Source of the DNA: Acanthaster planci
Lineage: Eukaryota; Echinodermata; Asteroidea; Valvatida; Acanthasteridae
Assembly: GCF_001949145.1 (NCBI RefSeq)
Contig: NW_019091395.1
Coordinates: forward strand, 640,239 to 704,238
Reading direction: 5' to 3'
DNA: 64,000 nucleotides
This document shows positions 8,551 through 21,258 of the stretch, piece by piece. Numbering within the stretch: position 1 is the first letter of the stretch; each line of letters opens with the position of its first letter. The notes under the pieces were generated by a model. That model ran no database searches. It had not been told where the DNA came from and worked only from the letters and a program-made list of their open reading frames with translations. The position numbers were made by a program, and so were the translations under genes.

Positions 8551-11500
8551 GCTTTTTTCTGAACATGCAAGGTTAAAAACACCACTGCTCTTTTGAAGGA
8601 GGCTTGAGAAAGAAACCCATCGAGCATGTGGAATTTGAACTTTTGGAGTCATTGACAGTTTCATGGAGAGTCCCTTGTGTCCTGAAAGCTTGGGAAAAAC
8701 CTGATAAGAGAGTAGAATGTCTGGTATCTTGATGCGAAGATAAGCAACAGCCTGACATTTCTTGGGATGTTACTGGTTATTTAGTACTATGACCTGGAAA
8801 CCAGGAATTCACCACACGCATGGCTGGGAAAACAGGAATTGGTCTTTAGATCCTGAAAATCACTCATAGAAAGTTACATAACATTTAATCGGGTGATCGC
8901 TCGGAGATCAAGCAATAGTGCAGATCGACGGATTGCACCTAATAATAACATAGCTCCATTCACTTCTACATGGCCCGGTGTAATAAAGTTTGTACATAAC
9001 CTGTACCAAACAGTCTGATAAGGTGGACAGTTTTGCGTACCATTTAGAATGATTGACTTGAAATTAAAGGTATTTCATTGTCTCCTGTGCTGTTGGCCTA
9101 GCAGTTTGCCAAAGCATCAAATCCAGAAGGGTTTTCTACATTTATTATATCTATTGCCTCAGACTGGTTTTTTTTGGCTTGATTTTCGATAGGCTAGTGA
9201 AGTCTGAAAATTTTTAGTAAAATAAAAATGTTACCTTCCTTTTCCGTATAAACCATAATTTGAAACCGATAGATCGGGGCTAAAACTTAACCGAACCCCA
9301 GGTGCAAACTTCTTGTCAGAAAGTCACTACAATAGTCTTTCAATGCAAAGCCAGCGATACCCCGATACCATTTTTTAACCTATTCCAACCGACCCCACAC
9401 ATACCAGCCAGTTGCTATCGGGGAGTCGTCGATGGCTGTTCCACATTTCGCAACCCTACATGCCCTCAGCACTGAAGGAAGTTTTTGAGTGCACCATTTT
9501 ATCATTGCCAAGTATACACGTTCACCAAATGTTTTGTATCAATCCGATTTCACTTGCAGATAACGGGATGCAGACTGCAATTTTCTGGGGCTAGTGAAAT
9601 TCCGAACATAAGGGTTGGTCCTTTTGTTTTAGTGACTGCATTTTATTAAAAAGGGATGTTGTTAACCTGGCTATGTACTTCTCATATTCGTTTGTTTTAA
9701 CTGTCAGTGTGCTACGTGTACCTACCAAGAAATGCGGGGGGGGGGTTGGTAAGGTGTCAACCGTTTGTGTTACAAGTTGGATGTTGTAGTCACATGGTGA
9801 CAATTTTAAGCAATTGGTTTTCTTCTGCACAGCGTCGAGTGTGTTTCTCGTGTGAAATTAATGTATGATGTAATGGATATGGCGTATTAAGCAGAATATA
9901 GGCCCAATGATGGTGCAAAATAATGCTCAGGTTGCCTGATGGCAAGACGTTACAGGGCATATGGTCTGTGAAATTGGTTTTGTTAACACACGTTGGATTA
10001 ACACCGAGCTTTTCACGGCCAGCCACAGTTTCACTGGTTTAAGACAACGGCGCTCTAGGCTACATGTGTGCCTCCCTTTGGGAATCGTATTTGGGGATAA
10101 AAGCAACCTTGGTCACAACTTTGAGTGGAAATTCATCCGAAATGCTTGCATATTATTTGTACGAAAACTGTCAAGCTACCACCGTTCTCTAATGAACAAA
10201 AAGTATACGTACACGGCCCTGCATACAATCTTTTACAATGAAGACCACGGCAGATGAGTCTATCAAAAGACCCAGACACAGAAAGGGGGTCATGTGACAC
10301 TTGGTGGCGCTTTTTATTGCTAGAACGGCAATTCTCGTGGTTTAACGGACGCTACGGGATGGCTTTTGTCTTTTTTTCCCCATCCAAAGAGTTAGCCCTG
10401 TTTTGTGGAAGATTGATGATTTTAGGTCATCAGGTAAGAATACACAATCTCCTGAATGAAGCCCCTTTTTATCCTGACTTAGTCCACTGACTTAATGGTC
10501 ACAGTTTCATAGGCCTACTTTCGACTTCTTTTCTGTCTCTTGTCGCCTAATCGCCTTGACGGCCTACACCCTCAGTCGCAGTCTTCAATAACGCACGCAA
10601 GCAATAACTCTCAACCTTCTTCCAGCCGGAACCCGTTATCGTTTAAGTAGGCCTCCCTCAAATCCTGTTTTATCAAGTTTTGTTTACCAGAGGGAAAATG
10701 AATAATGGACCTCAATGTACCACAGCCACGTGCACGTGTTGAAGAATAACCTTGTTTTTACATATTCTCAGATGAAAGCTTGGCACATTCATTTTTCGAT
10801 GAGAGGGATATCCGATTCCAAGTGGTTTTCCGTTTGGTCAGAAACCCATCATACGATACCTCATTCATTTTCAGTTTGGCTGAGAGAAAGTTATAACATG
10901 CAGCAATTCCACGCCGACGCTAACAGGGACAAAGCTAAAGTGTAGCTGTAACGAATGTTTCTTAGACACAATTTTCCCTGTAACTTTGTCATCTTCTTTA
11001 AACCGTGAAAACTCTCTTCTACTTCGTTTGTGGACATTCTAGGCTACCTTACCACCCGCTTGAATTTAGTTTCTGTTGTCCTCTTTAAATTGGAGCAATC
11101 AAATTAAGCAACGTTAAAACGCACATAGTTTTTAATCTGTGTTTTTTTAAATAGTTTGTAGTAGATCTGTTTCTGAATCAAACTTTATTGTTATGCCACG
11201 GTCATAGATAGTGAATTTTTATAGGTCGTCTCGAGTGCCATCTGTCCCCTCGGGTGTACAAAACACCATGGACTCCTACACCGCAGGCAACAATTGTTAA
11301 CTGTTCGATTTCAATCTGATTTGGCTTGTCAGAAGTGTTATCTTTTTTTTCCACTTGAAGTTTCTGTATGGCATCATGCCCTGTGATCGCCGTCTCAATG
11401 AGTAATTCCTTGTATTAATTATAAAGTTACAGCTCAATTGATCTGTCTGTGATACAGTCTACACGTGCTTTTCATTCTTCTTTAATTTACTCTGAGCAAC

Positions 11501-12944
11501 CATTCTGCCTTACTTTTCACAAAGGATGGAAGAACGGCAGTTGCATCGTTTTAACCTGAAAACATTTTAAGCACATTTTTAACAGATCCTTTTCTGTTTC
11601 CTCCCTTCGAAAAATCGACTTTTGCATTGGCATTTATAGGAATTGGAAAGCAGATACCTCAGAAAACGACCTTGAATGTAACCGTGACTGTGAAGCACGC
11701 TTGTGAAATATTTCAATTATTACAAAAGTTAAAGTTTGAAGTATGCAAAATAAGATTCGATTCTTGATCGACCTCTTTCTGTAGCCTTCGACAAAATCGG
11801 CATAAAAGAAGCCACTCCTTAGCATGAACTTTTTACTATCGAAACACAGTTCAACTAGCCGCAACTGCTTGGATGTTCGAATGTTGATATAAGGGGCTTT
11901 CTTGTAAAGAGAATTTAAATGGATCTGTTAGCCTAGACCTATACGCAAAATCATATTGAAATCGAAGTACTGCTAGGGTTAATAAACTGAAGGATATTTT
12001 TGACAAAGTAAATGCCTGGAAATTCCATACATTTCCCTTTTCGTTTCACCCCAATTATTGTGAGACGTTATTTTGTACATTGAATCATCTCGTGTCGAGA
12101 TAGCGATTAAATAGATTAACCATGAACACTGCACAGGAAGTAGTGATCCGCACGGTTTATCCGCAATGCTCTTGACTACGTCCCATTCATGCATGACATA
12201 ACAGAAAGTTACATGACAAAGACGTTCCGCTGCCGAGACATATCTGTCTGTAAGAATAAGTGTGAATGGGGATCGTATGAAATTGAACGATGTTGGCGAC
12301 AGGTTTGTACGAAAAGCATTATGTATTGCCCGTATGAGTTCCCCCGAATCTCATTTCAGGTCCGACAATTCCAAACCAGCTTAATCAAAAACGAAAACAG
12401 GACAGTAGTGTACAACTGTTTTTACTGTTCCTATGGTAACAGTCATCCACGCTCTTTTTGAAGCATCTCCGTTACTCTATAACTGTTGTGTATATCAGAC
12501 CTAATACAAAAATGTTATTTCACCTTCCAGTTGAAACGCATAAGACTAATAACCCTTTGGGGCATCTAACCCCCGACGCCGATCGATCATGACAAACTCG
12601 AGGGTTTGTTTTTGAGGTTTTGTAACACAACTTAAACATCTTATCCAAACAATTTCATAAAAGTATACTAAAACATAACTTTTACATCTTTGTAAGATAG
12701 GAAAACGAACTGTGCCGTGCGTGGTGCACTGCGAATGCCACCTTCAGCTTTCCAACGCCCTTAAGTAGCCACACCCTGCAACATGCTTCGCCGCACGTAC
12801 TTCCATTATCTGTGTCCTTTCTCTAGGCAACAACCAACATTCCAGCTTAATACGGTATCTCACACTTACCACGAGATAGTTCTTTTTCTGCTTTACAGAC
12901 CCAAGAGAATTTGGAATTATGCGATACTGCTTGCGGTGGCGGCG

Positions 12945-12995
12945 GTGGGGGGTGTGAGTGCCCCCCACTATTTCGACTGGGGGGCCTACCCCCCA
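12945..12995. repeat. Two adjacent G6/C6 hairpins
   Basis: GTGGGGGG (12945-12952) pairs with CCCCCCAC (12961-12968), and TGGGGGG (12978-12984) pairs with CCCCCCA (12989-12995) across a CCTA loop. The G runs sit near two further G clusters. Confidence 0.7.
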
Positions 12996-15458
12996 CTTTT
13001 TGAAGGTCCTTTAATTGGGTGGGGCTCAATGGATCAACTTAGTACCTATAAGGCGGATGCCTGATGGGCTAACAACTGGCCTCTCACTTTGAAAATTGTT
13101 CCACCGCCGGTGATTGCTTGTGTATCAAATTATCTCTTGTTGATATCGCGTATTCCTGAATAATATTATATTATACCGTGATGTTAACGGTATTGACCGT
13201 GAACATCCCACATATCTGGAGCAACAGTGAAAATGGGTCCACAAACTGACATGGAGTTACTGTTTTTATAAATAGCTAGCTCTATGGTTGGTACACCTGA
13301 CGAAAAAAAATCCACGGCAGCGTTACTCTAGTGAGACATCCGGTCGGAACATTATATAGCCGATAGCATGCCCTTTGTCTACGGGTAAGTTGCCAAGGGC
13401 AAGTTCCCGTATACGGGTCTCGGAGTCTCGTAAAAATGAAACGCTGCGTTGTCAACAGCACAAGCCAGGCATCTTTTTACACGACAGGAAAAAAAATCAA
13501 TTTCTTGCGAAGTTCATATATCTCAATCACTATACCAGAGGCCCAAAAAACTTCACAGTCACACCATGGTAACACGCAGTCTCGGGTATAGTCTGGTTCC
13601 CAGTTCAAAAGATACAGACTACTTCGAGATGGTCTAGTAGCTGCCACGAGCGCGCCACTAAAGAGGGAATTCCTCTCGTTTGCGATTTTTTGGCCGAAAT
13701 TTTTGAATAGTGCTGACAACGTCCGGAAAAAGTGGGCCAGTAGATTTCCTAAAACATGCATTTCAATTCAAAAAAGGTTTCTCGATATTTCTCCGCATAC
13801 CAACAACTTCATGTTGGCTTCACAAATAGGGTATGCACGGCACCTAAATTTAAACATAGAAGGAACGTCACTATACTAACAGCCTCTCTTGTGTAGGATT
13901 AAGGAAGAGGGACGAAAGGAGGTAAGTTTGTTTGTTGTCCTTTTGTAAGGCGTTGAAAGGCCAACGGATGAAAAATTTCGACTTTCAGTAAAAAAAAACT
14001 TTTTGGTATCCCCTGATCCCTACTCGGCCAAAAACCAAACCCTACTTAAGGCGAAAACAACAAAAACCAACGGCGGCCTCCGTATTTTGTGCCCATTCGG
14101 TTGGATCACTATTACTCATGCTCGACCGAACCCGTGACGTGAGAATACCCGTGCTCGATGCATGAAGACACCCAAGCAGCGCCATGAACGAATCCCACAC
14201 TTTAAGTCAAACCCACGATCTAAACAATTGCTAGGCACCAATCCTAAATCTTAGGTTTAGGCCTATGCCATACACTGCTCCAGTGGCGAGGCTAAGAGCA
14301 GGAGCGTAGCGTCGCAAAACAGTGGCCTGCCTACATACACGATGAACATGAACACGCACATGAACTTAATAAAACCTAATAAAATAATCATGTTACACTT
14401 CCTGTCTCTGAGCCGTGATTTCAAACCTGACCAGCTCCTGAGGGTTTTTTGTCATACAAGATACCCGAACACTTGACAGAAAAGCCAACTGCAGTCAATA
14501 GGCCAGTCATCGAGAAAAATCAAACAATTTTTTTATTTGCAATATTCACAACATTTTATAATATATATATATTTTCAGAGGAAACAAACACGACAGAAAG
14601 TTTAACTTCGAACAGCTTGAATCCTTCCAAAGTCTCCCCAAACGTGTATATATATATATACGCGTATTTCTTTATAGAAAAAGTATTTAGTATTTATTTC
14701 AATAATTACATTCAGGTTACACACACAAGTACAACTGATGATTAATATTTATATTTAGTATTTGTTCAGTTTGGCCGCCCGCAACATTATTTCGAACATA
14801 ATTCCTCGCATCTTAACATCAACTATAGAGAGAATCTGGGCCAAGTCCTTGAATAACTGGCTACACTTTTCATATCAGATTACCACAATTCATCGTAATC
14901 TTGCCCCTAAGAGACCCACAAACTCTGAACTGCACTGGCTGATTAGTGATGTAGCCCGGTAGGAAAACGAGCATGCGGTGTAAAGACGCTTATTCTTGAC
15001 TTGAAAAGAGCCACTTAAAGAAAATCCCTTCCCAAAATAAACACAAAATTTCCACAAAAACAAAAGTTGTTCCGGACGGGACCTGACTATAGGAAACGAC
15101 CAAGACAAACAACTTAGCAATAACGAGCAGTAGCCATGAAATTTGCAGTTAAATGCATTTGCATTTTCTGGCATGTTTTGCTGGAGGCACCCCATTTGTT
15201 TAATGTTGCGAGTAGCTTTCTAAAAAATACCATACGTTAAACAATAATATGGATGTACAACTGACGTACAGTCATGTATGTCACATGCAAATGTTACATT
15301 ACAAATGTTACGACTCTAAAACAAAGGTATGGATTAAAGTAACGTACCCCCCCTAGTAAAGCTGTGGCAGAGGGGGAGAAACACTCACACACACATAAGT
15401 GTGTATTTGCCTGCAACTGGGGACCCCCTATTGTTCCTCTTTTGTTTGTACTCTAACT

Positions 15459-15459
15459 N
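15459..15459. other. Single ambiguous base
   Basis: One N in otherwise resolved sequence. Confidence 1.
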
Positions 15460-18270
15460 TCCTCAATTGTTCTGGGTCCCAATTGAATGCAGAAACAAAC
15501 TCACACACACCAAACACCCCCTCCCCAAGAATAAAACACAGCAACATTAAACAATAACCACCCCTCCCCACAAACCTCCCAAAACTGAAAAGATAAGAAA
15601 AAAAATCCCCTAACACTGAACAATGAATACTTCTCTATTAAAAATGCAACAATGCATTAACTTGGCTTGAAACAAAATCTTAATTTGAAGATCATGCAGA
15701 ACTTTATACCTTTGGCTTGGATCTGACAAATAAACCACTTACATGGATACCTCATGCAAATAACAAACGTCACCACTGCCATGTTGAAACATTCCTAAAA
15801 GATATCACAGACTCTAACTTCACAAAAAGTCGTCAAGTATCATGAACTCGACATTGGCACAACGCATGGGCACTGTGCAGCCTACTGAAGACAGCTATGA
15901 AAAGGTTCCATCAAGAACCACATCAACGAACTCCACTCACTGGCCCAATCTCAATTTACCCATCGTCCATTCTGCATGGACAAAATAACATTTCGAAGAA
16001 TATCCTGACACAAACTGACATCACTCAAGTCTTACCGAGTACATTACATTAAAATTGGTAATGGACGAGCCCAGACACCTGGTAATATCTTTTTTCCAGA
16101 TGTGCATTGTGAAGGAACTACCAGCCCGAAAATGAAGACAAAAAATCAAAGGTTGGCTTCTGAATTGAACACATTTGTTAACCCATTGTGGGTTGTTTCA
16201 GTTTCATTTTTGTTTACATGGCGAATTGGCACAGAGCTGTTTGGTAAAACAAATCGATTGAAATGTGCCAGTGAAAATTACTGTTACAAATTATACATGT
16301 ACAGTCAAGGGCATATCCTCTGGGAGCGTATTTCAGATTTCAAAAGATGCTCCAAACATGTATTTGTGTAATAATTACAAACGCTGAGAAAAAAGCAGCA
16401 TATAATCTGGAAGATGAAAAAAATGTTTTGAACATTTTGAACGATAGAAAATACATGAAGTATGATCAACTTCCAATATAGATACACACACAATCATGTC
16501 TTCTGACAAGCCTTAGCGGCAAAGTCCTCAATCCTCGAATGGTTGGAAGGTTTGAGGACTGTTAGGGAGAATAACACATGACAACCAATTGCCACAGTTT
16601 CTGAACTGGTCCATTTTGCCCGGAGCGTCGAATGGCAACAATAGTCACGACCGCTTTGAGTAGGTTCGGTGAGTTCATTGCACGCCTGTTGCTATGGTTA
16701 TGAGCACAAGAGGTGTATGCCTTCGAGTTAAAGACGTGCAAATTTCCAGGCACATATGTACGTTTATGTGTATGTACGTGTGCTACGTTGCCATCGGACC
16801 AGTTTTGTTGAATTGCAGAGTCTGACTTCAGTTGCAATGTTTTGACTTTAGACTTCCAAAAGATAATGACTTGAGACTCGACGTGGAAGAAAACAACTCG
16901 GGTCTTGGCTTGAACAAATCTGACTTGTTGAATACAAGAAACAAAATGTATCTGTGACTTTCTACATGCAAAAGAAAACCTCTTTGGTTTCATTACATGC
17001 AGCCACTTCTTCTTTAACTTTCAAATGTCACTATATTACCATGTAAAAAATTACATTGACCTGTTTCACTTAGCATCATTAGTCACATAATCGGTACAGT
17101 AAATCAGTCTCAGCAGAAAGTGTGTTCCATGCCAATTATGACATGAGACGGGTGAAGAAATAAAAAAAAGAAATGGAGACTCAATATGGGAAAAACTGGC
17201 GTGTGATATGACTCTAGGAAAAATGATGTGCAACTTGACTTGAAGAAAATGACTTGGTCACAACGCTGCAGTAACGTACACAGATGTGTGGGAAGTAAAA
17301 GTGAACACAGAAAAAAATCAGAAAGGGAGAAAAATATCAAAATGCACATGCTCATAAATGTGCAGCTTGTTCAAAACATTGTTTATGGGATCCCGGTTTA
17401 CAAAAACTTAAGCTCTACACTAAATACAAATTACAAGTACATGTAGTCCACATGCACATTTTATGTAGGTTATGTTTCACAGACAAGAAAAATAGTCACT
17501 TTGCGCTAGAAAAATGTCATTCCTGAAGTATGGTTCACATTACAAGAAATGTTGATATACCCTGTTTTTATATACAAAGCGACATCATTGTAACAAAATC
17601 AACACAGATCTACATGGTACATGTGGCTCAGCCTCCGTTCTTGTGTTTCATCCCCTGGCCGAAATATAATGACAACCTTCAGGGCTACTGGATTTCCATG
17701 AAAATTTCAGCTTTGTAAATGTACATTACAAATTACAAAAAAATATATGATTTGTATGGGATTTCCCAGATACGTTTTTTAATGGAAAAACACATTAATT
17801 TCAGTTGTTTTTGGAGTTTCAATCACTGTTTCTGTGAGACAAAAAAAAACGGTGCACGCCATTAAATATAACTGATTTGTTTCTCTTTCAATACAAAATT
17901 TCAAAATAAGTCCTGCACGCAGATGTAACACTAAAATGTCTGTACAGTTTACATGGCAATTTTACTCTTCGGTTATTTCAGATTATTAAATTTGTACAAC
18001 CCAGAATGGTCTGAAACTATGTACACAAGGAGAAAAAAGGAGAGCAAAGGAAAAAAATCCCACAAATTGGACCGGGGAATTTCAGGTATTTTTTTCGGAT
18101 TTCTTGAAGAGGTCCGATGGCAAGTATTGAACAGAGGGCAGCCACAGTCCTGGACCAAAGACTTAGGCTGGGGTTCGGGGTAGGGTTGGTTGGACTTTAT
18201 TCTGGAACAAGTCTCAAGACTCAATGGACAGCTGAAAAAGCCCTGCAAGTTTTACGTCTCCGGAAACGCC

Positions 18271-18554
18271 CAGGGTTCCTGCATCTAAAGGACAATTATA
18301 TTCCATGACTTTTTCATAACCAAATTATGAAAATCCATGACCCAATGCAATTTCTTGGACTATTCGGCCTTTTAGGTTGCAAATACAATCTCAGATTTTA
18401 TGTGCTTATTTTTGATAATAGAAATCACACAGTGTTTTATGATTTCCAAGACAAACTTCCATGACTTTGGTCATTTTTCCAAATTCCATGACTTTTCCAA
18501 GCCTGAAAAAGGAAAAACAAATTTCCATGATTTTTCCAGGCCACAGCAACCCTG
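18271..18554. mobile_element. hAT-like MITE with CAGGGTT termini
   Basis: Starts CAGGGTTCCTG and ends CAGCAACCCTG, its near inverse. The subterminal regions carry repeated (T)CCATGA(C/T)TTTTCCA motifs on both arms, a style I know from widespread non-autonomous hAT elements. The flanking octamers match only in part, so the duplication has decayed. Confidence 0.7.
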
Positions 18555-18813
18555 AAAACCAAATGTCAAGGTTCATTTTCACCCTCCCCTCTCCAGCATT
18601 CCCCCCCCCCCCGAAAAAAAACTACGCCTGACAATAACAGGCAGCATATTTAGCAATATCGTCAAACACCTATCACAGCCCTTGGCTTTGGAAGCACAAG
18701 TTTAGGTCTAGGAACCAGTCACCATTGTAAATCACAATCTCTTGTAATTTGCAAACTTCATAAAGCACTTCACTGCATCAGTACCTGAACATGTATTACA
18801 AGTGTACAAAAGA

Positions 18814-19168
18814 CAGTAAACTGGGCCTGTTCACATTGGCAATGTTTCCCCTATGGTTATAAATTCATTACATTTTATCAAATTTATAATAATTTATGAC
18901 CAAAAAAATTCACATCGGTGAAGAAGAAGTAGGCTTCGGCTAGTGCTCTTTGACAGTTGTTATTCCCATGTGCAGTTTAGAATGACATCAATATGGACAC
19001 TAATTTTTATTTCAATACAGAAATCACCCTCTGGTCTCAATCCAATTACAGCCTTTGCACTAATGCGCATGAAGAACAGGTTGTGGAGTGCTCAAGACAT
19101 GACAACAATGTGAGACCATGGGGGAAACACTGTTAACATGATGGTCACTTACTGGCCCCCTTTACTGT
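18814..19168. mobile_element. MITE with CAGTAAA...GGGCC termini
   Basis: The left end CAGTAAACTGGGCCTG, then AATGTTTCCCCTATGGTTA, faces the inverse pattern at the right: CAGTAAAGGGGGCC, then AGTGTTTCCCCCATGGT. The same motif pair occurs near 4558-4610 in NOSIP intron 5. It is non-coding. Confidence 0.6.
19006..19011 (-). promoter_or_regulatory. Possible polyadenylation signal of the nuclear receptor gene
   Basis: AATAAA on the - strand 1.7 kb after the stop codon. A variant ATTAAA lies nearer, at 20208-20213. Either could end the transcript, and the evidence is position only. Confidence 0.25.
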
Positions 19169-20716
19169 GTGTTACACATCTCTGTGTAGCAAGACACCTT
19201 GCTTACACCCACAGCAACTATACAGGCCACTGGTAGGTTTTAGTCTCTTGGGGTATGCATGATGTGATGTCTTCACACCCTTGCTGGGTGGAACTTGTTT
19301 GAACAGTGGCACACGTCAATGCTCTCGTGTGCGGCCAACACAGGCATACAGAGTGAACGTGCACCAGTTGAGGCAGTGAGCTACTCACAGGGCTGTGCAT
19401 ATCCATAATTCCTTAACGCAACATTCGGGAGAGCGATTGACCCTTACTGGCGCTGTCATTAAAGGCAGTGAAGACGAGCACACCAGTGCACATAATTCTG
19501 AATATGGTGGACCAACGACTTTAATACTTGACTTAAATTGAGGCTATCAAATGGGAAGGATGAAGGATTTCCACAATCCTAGAGATAGTTGATCCTGGAA
19601 ATTTAACACTTGGTGGGTACTGTCACGTACAGGTGTACGCTAACGTGCCTTACCCTTACATGAAAACGGTGCATTGAAAGGTCTTCTACTTGTTTTCCCT
19701 TTTGCAGTTCTACTTGACAGGCTTCAACGGTTAGTTTAAAACTCAACTTCAACATCTGCATTCTTGGAGGGGGGGGGAGGTTTCTTTAAACCAAAATGTG
19801 CGGGACTGTCTATGGTCATCTCCCTCTTTTGGTCAAATAGGGGGATATACATGTATTCTCTCCTCCAACAACTGTGTTACACCTCTGCTTGGGTACCGGT
19901 CATCTTCCCCTGAATGTGTACTGCAGATGTGACTATGTACCAGACACTAAACAGTGGACTGCAACACAGAAGGCTGAGCTTACTAGACTGTGGCAAAAAC
20001 TGGTGTTTGGCACAGTGTTAATCATGTACAGCTCATACACAGACTGTATGGAGCCAGTCAGGAGCAAATACAGGATGCTCACTGTAGCCAAGTTCAAATA
20101 AGTTGTGTCGAACCCCCCATCCCCCCAAATTCAAGACTTATACTTGCTTGACTGGGGAAACACTTGAAAATGCTTCAAGTGCTTTGTTGAAACCAGGACC
20201 GGTACTTTTTAATACTGTTTTGCATCTGGAATTCTCAGCCCTGATCAATCGTTTCCACAGGCCAAAAGAGTTTTTTCCAAAGTTAGCTCCAGCCAGCAGA
20301 TATAACATGATCGCCCTGGACGCCAGTGGCCAGCTACGCCTCCTCTTCTAAGTCACTACCGGCCCCATACGGCACTTTCAAACGCAGCCTCAACACCACT
20401 TCTCCCCCATCTCTTTCCCTGACCTCTGACCTTGTCAGATCAGGACTTGAATGACCCCTGAATTCCAAGTAGGCTCCCCTCTGGTAACTAAGGTTCTGCG
20501 ACCCTTGCCACTGCATCAACCTCTGATGTACTATCCATCCCTCAAGTACTTTTCTGCGAGGACCTTCCGATCACAGTGGTAACCACCTCTGACCCCCCGT
20601 TTCTTCAGCGAGCAACCCTAGTCACTCTTTCTCTGCCATTAATTTTCTCCTGAACTCCTCACCTACGACCTTACCCCCCCTTCTGTGTTTCCATGACAAC
20701 CTCCTGGGCACACCTG
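19169..20716. other. Probable 3' UTR or downstream flank of the nuclear receptor gene
   Basis: The sequence turns C-rich on the + strand close to the stop codon (about 20300-20716). No other gene, domain or repeat is recognised. Confidence 0.45.
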
Positions 20717-21258
20717 TCAGCACCTCCTCCCGGAGTCATCTTTGCCGGTCTCCGACCGACGACCCCTCCGGCTGATGCCATTCAGTCCGATCAGTGCAAT
20801 CTGCTCCAGGTCCGCCTGCTTGCATTTGTCCCACATCATCTCCCCCTCCCTCCCTTTGAGCAACGCCTCCCCCTTGCCTGCGGCCTCATCCTCGATCTCC
20901 TTCTTAATGTGGGGGAGGCCGCCGGGCTCCTTGTCCTCGGACCCACTGTCCTCGGACCCCTCGTCCTCAGACCTGCCATCCTCGGGGCTGTCTCTCTGTA
21001 TCCGGGTGATGCCCAGGTCGTACACCTCCTTGTACAGGGCAGGGATGGGCAGGTCGGAGCTGCCCACGCCCACCTGCAACTTCATGATGAACTGGGTGTG
21101 GAGGTTGTCCACCGTGCGCAGCTCGGGCAGGCGCAGGAGGATCTTGGCAAACATATGGGGGTCGGAACGATGATTGCGCTGGACCTCCAGCTTGAGGGCC
21201 ATCAGGAGCTTGGTCTGCATGGCAGCGACGGCCTTGCGATCAATCAGGTTCTCCCGAT
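20717..21258 (-). CDS. Nuclear receptor last coding exon: helices 9-12 (AF-2) and acidic C-terminal extension
   Basis: The acceptor is ATTTGGCTTGCAG. It encodes RENLIDRKAVAAMQTKLLMA, the helix 10/11 block MFAKILLRLPELRTVDNLHT, then IPALYKEVYDL, the AF-2 helix matching hydrophobic-hydrophobic-x-E-hydrophobic-hydrophobic. About 100 residues follow: a Ser-Glu-Asp repeat (SEDEGSEDSGSED) and PHIKKEIEDE, which fits a psi-K-x-E sumoylation motif with acidic residues after it. Stop TGA at 20719-20717. Confidence 0.95.

Larger units (their letters stand above)
8250..8552 (+). mobile_element. MITE with CTTATTCAC/CAGCCAT termini, copy 2, in NOSIP 3' UTR
   Basis: It starts GGCTTTATTTATGGGTCAGC and ends CACGAATAAAGC, the inverse of its start. 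The interior shares TTCAAAGTGAGGC and AATAGTCAGGC with the copy at 4163. It starts 12 bases after the NOSIP stop codon. Confidence 0.65.
8553..18270. other. Intergenic region, no gene recognised
   Basis: About 9.7 kb of AT-rich sequence between the convergent genes. Open frames are short and show no recognisable motif, domain or splice context. Visible structures are two G/C hairpins (12945-12995), short TA runs near 14560 and 14650, and one ambiguous base at 15459. Part of it may be 3' UTR of either gene. Confidence 0.6.
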
